Positions 6,798 to 11,658 of a DNA stretch of 11,658 nt are shown here, in pieces; the stretch's first letter is position 1; each line of letters starts with the position of its first letter. Origin of the DNA: JBAXRT01 sp037131065 (lineage in GTDB: Bacteria; Bacteroidota; Bacteroidia; Bacteroidales; FEN-979); the NCBI GenBank assembly GCA_037131065.1, contig JBAXRT010000097.1:1-11658 (forward strand), in the 5' to 3' direction. The notes under the pieces were generated by a model. The model was not told the origin of the DNA. It ran no database searches and saw only the letters and a program-made list of their open reading frames with translations. A program made the position numbers and the translations under genes.

Positions 6798-8282
6798 TTA
6801 ATGTTCCCTTATTTTTGTCATCAGATAGTCCAGCCCGAGGATATCTCCACAGGTCTGGATAGCCCCGATCGTGACACCCAGCATACCATGGAGCCCCACG
6901 TTCTGGCCTGTAAAGAAAAGGTTCCGGATCTTTGTTCTGGGTACAAGCATTGTTTTCAACGGATCGTTAAAGTCTTTCTGAACCCCGTACATTGAACCTT
7001 CTGGGGTCCCGGTATAATCACGGTAGGTGAGGGGGGTGGAAGCCTCCATGCTGACTACGGATTGTGGCAACGACGGGAATCTTGCCGAAACCAGTTTCAT
7101 CAAACGATCAGACCGGTTATGTTTGAATGCTTCATATTTCTTGCCCCTTTCACCCACGGCAGAGTTTTCCCATTCTCTTACCTCTGAGTAATCCATGTAG
7201 GTCAGAATGATCACCGACCGTGCAAATTCATCATCAGCGCTGTGAGCAGGAGTATAAAGAAGGTAGTTCTCCGGCCACCGACTACCCCTTGAAGTTTCGG
7301 ATGTCCATACATTGGGTGAGTCGTAGTAATAGACATTGTGGTTGAGGTACGGAAAACTTCCGGGTTTAAGGACCAGGTTAAGGATAAAGGATGAAATCGT
7401 ATTCTGAAGATTCACTACCCTGAGGCGAAATGATTCCTTAACCAGTGAAGGATCAAGCATACCAAGGGTAACGCCGGGATGGATATTTGAAATAAGTATT
7501 TCCGACTGAAGAAGCTCTCCTTTGGAAGGCTTTACAAAAAAAAGTTCCTTCTCTCTGGAAATGTCCTCAGCACTGCATGAAGTGTAAATCTCACCTCCCA
7601 TCGACCTGATCTCCTTAACCAGGATATCGGCGATCTGCCTGCTTCCTCCAACCAGCCGCCAGGCGCTGGAAATGAATGAATGGTTGATCAGGGCTGCGAC
7701 ATGGAGTGGTGTTTTATCGGGGTGCCCGGCAAAGAGAAAATTGTTACCTGCAAGCACCGACGAGAGCATGGGGTCAGTGGTTACCGAAGTAAAGAACCGG
7801 AAAGCTCCGGCTGTGATGTATGGATCCTTAGAACCTGCGGCCAGGTTTTCGAGATTGTAAAGGGGAAATGAGCGGCTGATGACCTGAAGCTGGTTTATGT
7901 AATCACTGAGCGACCTTTCCTCTTTGGGGAATTTTTCAAGGAGTCGTGAGATGAACTGATCAAACCCCTGGGCCAGGTAATAGTCATGGTCCAGGATTGA
8001 GATTTGATCAAAACCTTTGGTATCCATCCGTCTGAGGGAAAGTTTATCGGTGAGTCCGAAATACTTCCAGTAGGTATGCAGGGTCTGCCCCGGAAGAAGG
8101 CTTCCGATATAATGGACTCCGGTATCAAATGCACAACCGGAACGCATGAAGGTTTGAAGGTTACCTCCTGCTTTTGGCTGTTTTTCAAGGATACAAACGC
8201 TGTAACCCTCCTTACTGAGGATATAGCCGCACAGGAGTCCTCCAAGTCCGCTACCGATGATTATGACATTAAATTTGTTCAC
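6798..8282 (-). CDS. Phytoene desaturase (CrtI)-like NAD(P)/FAD-dependent oxidoreductase
   Basis: The protein has 494 residues, a standard length for the CrtI/retinol-saturase-like flavoprotein family (COG1233). These enzymes desaturate, saturate or isomerise polyene chains. The dinucleotide-binding motif GSGLGG is at 10-15 with the ribose-binding glutamate E33 in CILEKQPKAGGN, where PKAGGN is the typical follow-on. FDTGVHYIG at 52-60 and the C-terminal FAD block FFTGQNVGLHGMLG at about 456-469 are both characteristic. The start is GTG at 8282, overlapping the stop of the upstream exporter gene (GTGA), so the two are translationally coupled. The C45 gene follows after one base. The substrate is presumably a polyene or fatty chain made by the same operon. 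Carotenoid desaturation itself is not supported, since no crtB or other carotenoid gene is seen here. Confidence 0.9.
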   Translation of the reverse strand: MNKFNVIIIGSGLGGLLCGYILSKEGYSVCILEKQPKAGGNLQTFMRSGCAFDTGVHYIGSLLPGQTLHTYWKYFGLTDKLSLRRMDTKGFDQISILDHDYYLAQGFDQFISRLLEKFPKEERSLSDYINQLQVISRSFPLYNLENLAAGSKDPYITAGAFRFFTSVTTDPMLSSVLAGNNFLFAGHPDKTPLHVAALINHSFISSAWRLVGGSRQIADILVKEIRSMGGEIYTSCSAEDISREKELFFVKPSKGELLQSEILISNIHPGVTLGMLDPSLVKESFRLRVVNLQNTISSFILNLVLKPGSFPYLNHNVYYYDSPNVWTSETSRGSRWPENYLLYTPAHSADDEFARSVIILTYMDYSEVREWENSAVGERGKKYEAFKHNRSDRLMKLVSARFPSLPQSVVSMEASTPLTYRDYTGTPEGSMYGVQKDFNDPLKTMLVPRTKIRNLFFTGQNVGLHGMLGVTIGAIQTCGDILGLDYLMTKIREH

Positions 8283-11200
8283 CTCTTGCCGCGTAATGTA
8301 TCGTCCTTGTTCCAGCTTTCATTTCCACTCCTGAGCCTGCCCGAAATGATATAAATATTGTTCGATGTAAGCTTTTTATTGTCTATCACTTCTACAGAGA
8401 GTCCTTTCCCGGCTGCGACCGAACGAATGGCCTCGGCCGGAGAGAAGAAAAGGGTGCCTGAACTATCCCGGGTTTTGTTAAAACCAATATTTGTTGAGAA
8501 AAATTCTGTCAATTTTGCACCCTTGTGCCGTTTTTCAAGTTCTGTATTGGCATCCCGTATGATGATCACACCCTTGTCGTCCAGGTTGTCGATACAATCC
8601 GTAAGGAGTTTTACCTGTTCTTCCAGAGGGAAATAATGCAATACATCCAGAAGAAGGTAGCCATCCATCTTCCCGAATCTCATCTCCGTGATGTCACCAC
8701 TGATGAATTCAATTTTATCATTTTTCGAGAAACAATATTTTGCAACCGCAATTTTTTCAGGATCATAATCAATACCTGTGATCTGCCTTTCGTCTGAAGT
8801 CATGGCAAGGAGGTATGAAACATAACCGTATCCGCAACCGATGTCAAGGATCTTCCCCTTCCGGGGCATCAGTTGTGTGCAAAGGTCAAAATTCCTCTCC
8901 AGACGCATTTTTATCCTCACGTACCATTCCAGAACGGGTCCTTTGAAAACATAGTTCAGGCGGAGCTGCTTCCTGTAGTAAAAGGCAGTCCCATTCTCCT
9001 GCTTTGCCAGTTCATAGAGTGAAATATAATATTGCCTTAACTTTTTTGTCCTTTCAGAATAAGTTGTGCCGAACGAATCGTCATCCCATGAGATACGCTT
9101 CATGATCTGCATGGTAAATCCATTCGGTTTTCCAAAAAAGTCTCCTTTGCAGAGAAAATCCCCCGAACCGAAAACCAGGATCGGCAAGATATCGACCTTC
9201 AGGTTTTCTGCTATATAAAACGCTCCCCGGTGGAAACGTTGTATCCTGTGGTCGCGTGAACGGTGGCCTTCGGGAAAGACAAGGATCGAGTATCCTTCAG
9301 CGAATTTCACCCTGATTTTTTCAAGGCTCGATTCCAATCCTTCTTCAATGTTGATAAAACCAGCCAGCCTGGCGATCGGGCCGAAGACCGGTGAACGAAA
9401 TACCCACTCGGAGGTCAGGATCAGGATTTTAGGATAGAGTCTCAGAAAAGCCGGTGTTTCGATGAGTGACTGGTGGTTGCTGGTGATGACACACGGCTTA
9501 GTGAAATCCTCACCGAAAGGATTAAGAAGGCGGCCGTTGGTAGGGAATGTAACGAAGATATAAGCCTTGCAGAGCAACGAGAATATTTTATGGAAGATCA
9601 GTTTTTTCCTGCCCAGCGGGACAGGAAGCATTGCAAATATAAGGCCTCCGGTGAAGGTCATGATGGCTGAGATCAGGAGAATGTTGCCCCAGGTGATCAG
9701 GGTTTTGATCATGATCCTTGCTGTCACCGGGAATTTGTTCTTTCTGACCCGGTCGAACAGGAACCACTTTACCAGCAACGGTTCAATGGAAAAGGAGACC
9801 AGAACCACTGAGATGATCCCCACCACGGATATCAGGGCAATAGACCTGAGGGCCGGATGGCCAGCAAAAAACAGCGCTGCAACCCCGAAGAGGGTCGTCA
9901 GGGAAGAGAGAAGGATTGCCGATTTATAGGTATTTCTTTCTGAGCTTCCATATTTGAATTCGTGAAGCATCCCACGCATCATCAGGATGCTGTAGTCAAC
10001 CCCCAGACCAAAAATAAAGGAAGAGATGATGATGTTGAAAATATTGAACCTGATCCCTGTGATGCCCATGAATCCCAGGGTGAGGACCCAGCTGAAGAAC
10101 ATCGGGATTGATGCGGTCAGGCCAAGCTCAAGACGTCCGAAGGAGATCAGTAGCAGCATGGTCACAAAAATCATGGAGAGGCTAACCAGCAGGGAGAAAT
10201 CGTGTCTGACCTCAGAAACAAACCGGGTCGTGAGGTTTTGACGGTCAAAAACAACAACACCCGGAATATTCTTCATGGCATCATAAACCTCCCCGATATA
10301 CTCTGGTTTTACTTTGACGATGGTGGTTATCATGGATATCCCGGACTTCCGGTTGATCCATTCTCCGGCAACCGAAGGGATCAGTGAAAGGGATTGCTCA
10401 TGCTGCAATGGTGAATATTTATTTTCAAGGCTTCCGAAAAACTGATTAAAGGCGCCAGGTTTAAATCCGGAGGCTAAAGAAACCTTACCGAGCGTATTGC
10501 GGAGCTGATCTGACCTTTGCTTATTCCAGAATGCAATCCATCTGGAAATTCTTGCCCGCTGCAGAGAGTCGGAGAGGAGAATGTTCCGGAGACCTGCAAA
10601 GGAGATGATTTTCTGCTCTTCAGATAACCGGGTCAGAGCCGTGCCGGCAGTCTCATTTATTCTTAATGCCTTGTCAAAGTCACGGTCACAGGAAACGATA
10701 TAAACATTTTTTGCTTTCCCGGTTCCAAGGATATCGAGATTTTTCTCCGCTTCCTTCAATTTGGGAGAGAGATAGTTAAGAGAGGTCAGGTCTTTTTCAA
10801 AGGTCACCTTTTTCATAAAGAACAGACCTGTCAATCCCAGGACAATCAGAAGGATGATGAATATCCAGTTTTTTTCAAGCTCAATTCCGGCAATTTTATC
10901 TATTAAGTTTTTTTTACGGATCGTTGAAGGACAGATATATTTTACTGAAAGAAAATGAGGCAGGATGACCAGGGAGAAAAGTGCAGCACCGGTCACACTG
11001 AGGGCTGCAAAAAGTCCCAGATCGTATAGCACCGAAGAGTTAAGGAAAACCAGGCACAGAAAGGCTCCTGCCGTTGTAATACAGCAGACAACGATCGATT
11101 GCGACATATCCTTTAGTACCACCACGACCGACCACTTCAGCCTGAAATGGTTTATGATATATAACGCGTAATCGATTATAAGCCCGAGGATTACCGATCC

Positions 11201-11658
11201 GATGCCGAGGGCGATACCTGAAATCTGGCCTTTGACGAGATAAATGATCGCCAGGGAAAATCCCCCGCCGAAAAGAGCAGGTAGAAATCCAAGCAGTGGA
11301 ATACGGATATTCCTGAAGTACCATGCCAGGAGCAGTATGATCAGAGTCAGGGCGATGGCTAGGGTAACAATAATGTCCTTTTTCAACTGGGTGGCATTAC
11401 CGGCAGCCACTGCTGCAGAGCCGAAATATTCAATTTTCAGACCGGGGTTTTCCTTCTCCAGGGATCGCGCTGCCTGGTCTATTCCCGCCACCAGTTGCCC
11501 GTTCTTTTCTGTCTCAGTCGGAGAGCAGGCCGGGGTTATGAATACAAAGAGGTGTTTTTTGTCTTTTGTCAGGAAATATCCATCATCAATTTCATAATTG
11601 TCGTCAGCCTGCAGACCCTTAAATTTTTTCATTCCCATCATTCGTATACCCAATGGAT
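8279..11658 (-). CDS. Trifunctional MMPL exporter / PlsC-like acyltransferase / SAM methyltransferase (5' end beyond window)
   Basis: The frame stays open to the window edge. The first visible start codon, a TTG at 11653, falls inside what should be the first periplasmic loop, so the true start and first membrane helix lie outside. Numbering from that TTG (1124 residues), an RND/MMPL transporter fills about 1-680, with helices near 94-113, 119-165, 262-280, 486-600 and 603-620. It has the paired charge-relay motifs around D161-Y162 and G551-V-D-Y554. A PlsC-type acyltransferase follows at about 690-890 with NHQSLIE (H727, E732) and FPEGHRS (793-799). A class I SAM methyltransferase ends the protein at about 905-1100, with DIGCGYG (937-943), acidic D962 and LLLDVLHYF. 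Such fusions are known in Bacteroidetes. MMPL, acyltransferase and methyltransferase genes are standard accessory parts of aryl-polyene/flexirubin clusters. It leads the operon seen here and probably moves a lipid across the inner membrane. Confidence 0.93.
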   Translation of the reverse strand, partial: PLGIRMMGMKKFKGLQADDNYEIDDGYFLTKDKKHLFVFITPACSPTETEKNGQLVAGIDQAARSLEKENPGLKIEYFGSAAVAAGNATQLKKDIIVTLAIALTLIILLLAWYFRNIRIPLLGFLPALFGGGFSLAIIYLVKGQISGIALGIGSVILGLIIDYALYIINHFRLKWSVVVVLKDMSQSIVVCCITTAGAFLCLVFLNSSVLYDLGLFAALSVTGAALFSLVILPHFLSVKYICPSTIRKKNLIDKIAGIELEKNWIFIILLIVLGLTGLFFMKKVTFEKDLTSLNYLSPKLKEAEKNLDILGTGKAKNVYIVSCDRDFDKALRINETAGTALTRLSEEQKIISFAGLRNILLSDSLQRARISRWIAFWNKQRSDQLRNTLGKVSLASGFKPGAFNQFFGSLENKYSPLQHEQSLSLIPSVAGEWINRKSGISMITTIVKVKPEYIGEVYDAMKNIPGVVVFDRQNLTTRFVSEVRHDFSLLVSLSMIFVTMLLLISFGRLELGLTASIPMFFSWVLTLGFMGITGIRFNIFNIIISSFIFGLGVDYSILMMRGMLHEFKYGSSERNTYKSAILLSSLTTLFGVAALFFAGHPALRSIALISVVGIISVVLVSFSIEPLLVKWFLFDRVRKNKFPVTARIMIKTLITWGNILLISAIMTFTGGLIFAMLPVPLGRKKLIFHKIFSLLCKAYIFVTFPTNGRLLNPFGEDFTKPCVITSNHQSLIETPAFLRLYPKILILTSEWVFRSPVFGPIARLAGFINIEEGLESSLEKIRVKFAEGYSILVFPEGHRSRDHRIQRFHRGAFYIAENLKVDILPILVFGSGDFLCKGDFFGKPNGFTMQIMKRISWDDDSFGTTYSERTKKLRQYYISLYELAKQENGTAFYYRKQLRLNYVFKGPVLEWYVRIKMRLERNFDLCTQLMPRKGKILDIGCGYGYVSYLLAMTSDERQITGIDYDPEKIAVAKYCFSKNDKIEFISGDITEMRFGKMDGYLLLDVLHYFPLEEQVKLLTDCIDNLDDKGVIIIRDANTELEKRHKGAKLTEFFSTNIGFNKTRDSSGTLFFSPAEAIRSVAAGKGLSVEVIDNKKLTSNNIYIISGRLRSGNESWNKDDTLRGKR

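Overview
The window looks like an ordinary chromosomal stretch from a member of the Bacteroidota, probably a Bacteroidales-like lineage. The clues are an outer-membrane TonB-dependent receptor with an N-terminal carboxypeptidase-regulatory-like domain, a trifunctional MMPL exporter/acyltransferase/methyltransferase fusion of a type I know from Bacteroidetes genomes, a moderate GC content, and gene starts without clear Shine-Dalgarno sequences. The taxonomic call is an inference from protein character. No rRNA, tRNA, IS element, phage gene or CRISPR array was seen.

Every supported gene lies on the minus strand, so the window reads from high to low coordinates. First comes a very tightly packed block: the large fused exporter (its 5' end runs off the right edge at 11658), a CrtI/phytoene-desaturase-like FAD oxidoreductase whose GTG start overlaps the exporter stop, a C45-family (acyl-CoA:6-APA acyltransferase-like) Ntn hydrolase beginning one base after the previous stop, and a cobalamin-binding radical SAM enzyme beginning four bases after that. 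These four are almost certainly one operon. The C45 gene is broken by a one-base frameshift at a short C run (GGG on the plus strand, 5820-5822). Restoring one base would give a continuous 562-residue protein, so this is either a recent mutation or a sequencing/assembly error.

After a 46-bp gap made largely of an imperfect 8-bp tandem repeat bracketed by 8-bp inverted repeats come a 128-residue protein of unknown function, a TonB-dependent receptor whose start overlaps that gene, and, after 71 bp, an LpxL/HtrB-type membrane acyltransferase. The first 95 bases hold no supportable gene.

Taken together, the operon has the parts expected for making and exporting a modified lipid. It combines an RND-type lipid exporter fused to a PlsC-like acyltransferase and a SAM methyltransferase, a polyene or carotenoid-type desaturase/isomerase, a B12-radical SAM enzyme for chemistry at unreactive carbons, and an amide/ester acyl-transfer enzyme. 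MMPL exporters, acyltransferases and methyltransferases are hallmark accessory genes of the aryl-polyene and flexirubin (dialkylresorcinol) clusters of Gram-negative bacteria. However, none of the core ketosynthase, DarA/DarB, ACP or HAL genes lies in this window, so the product remains unknown.
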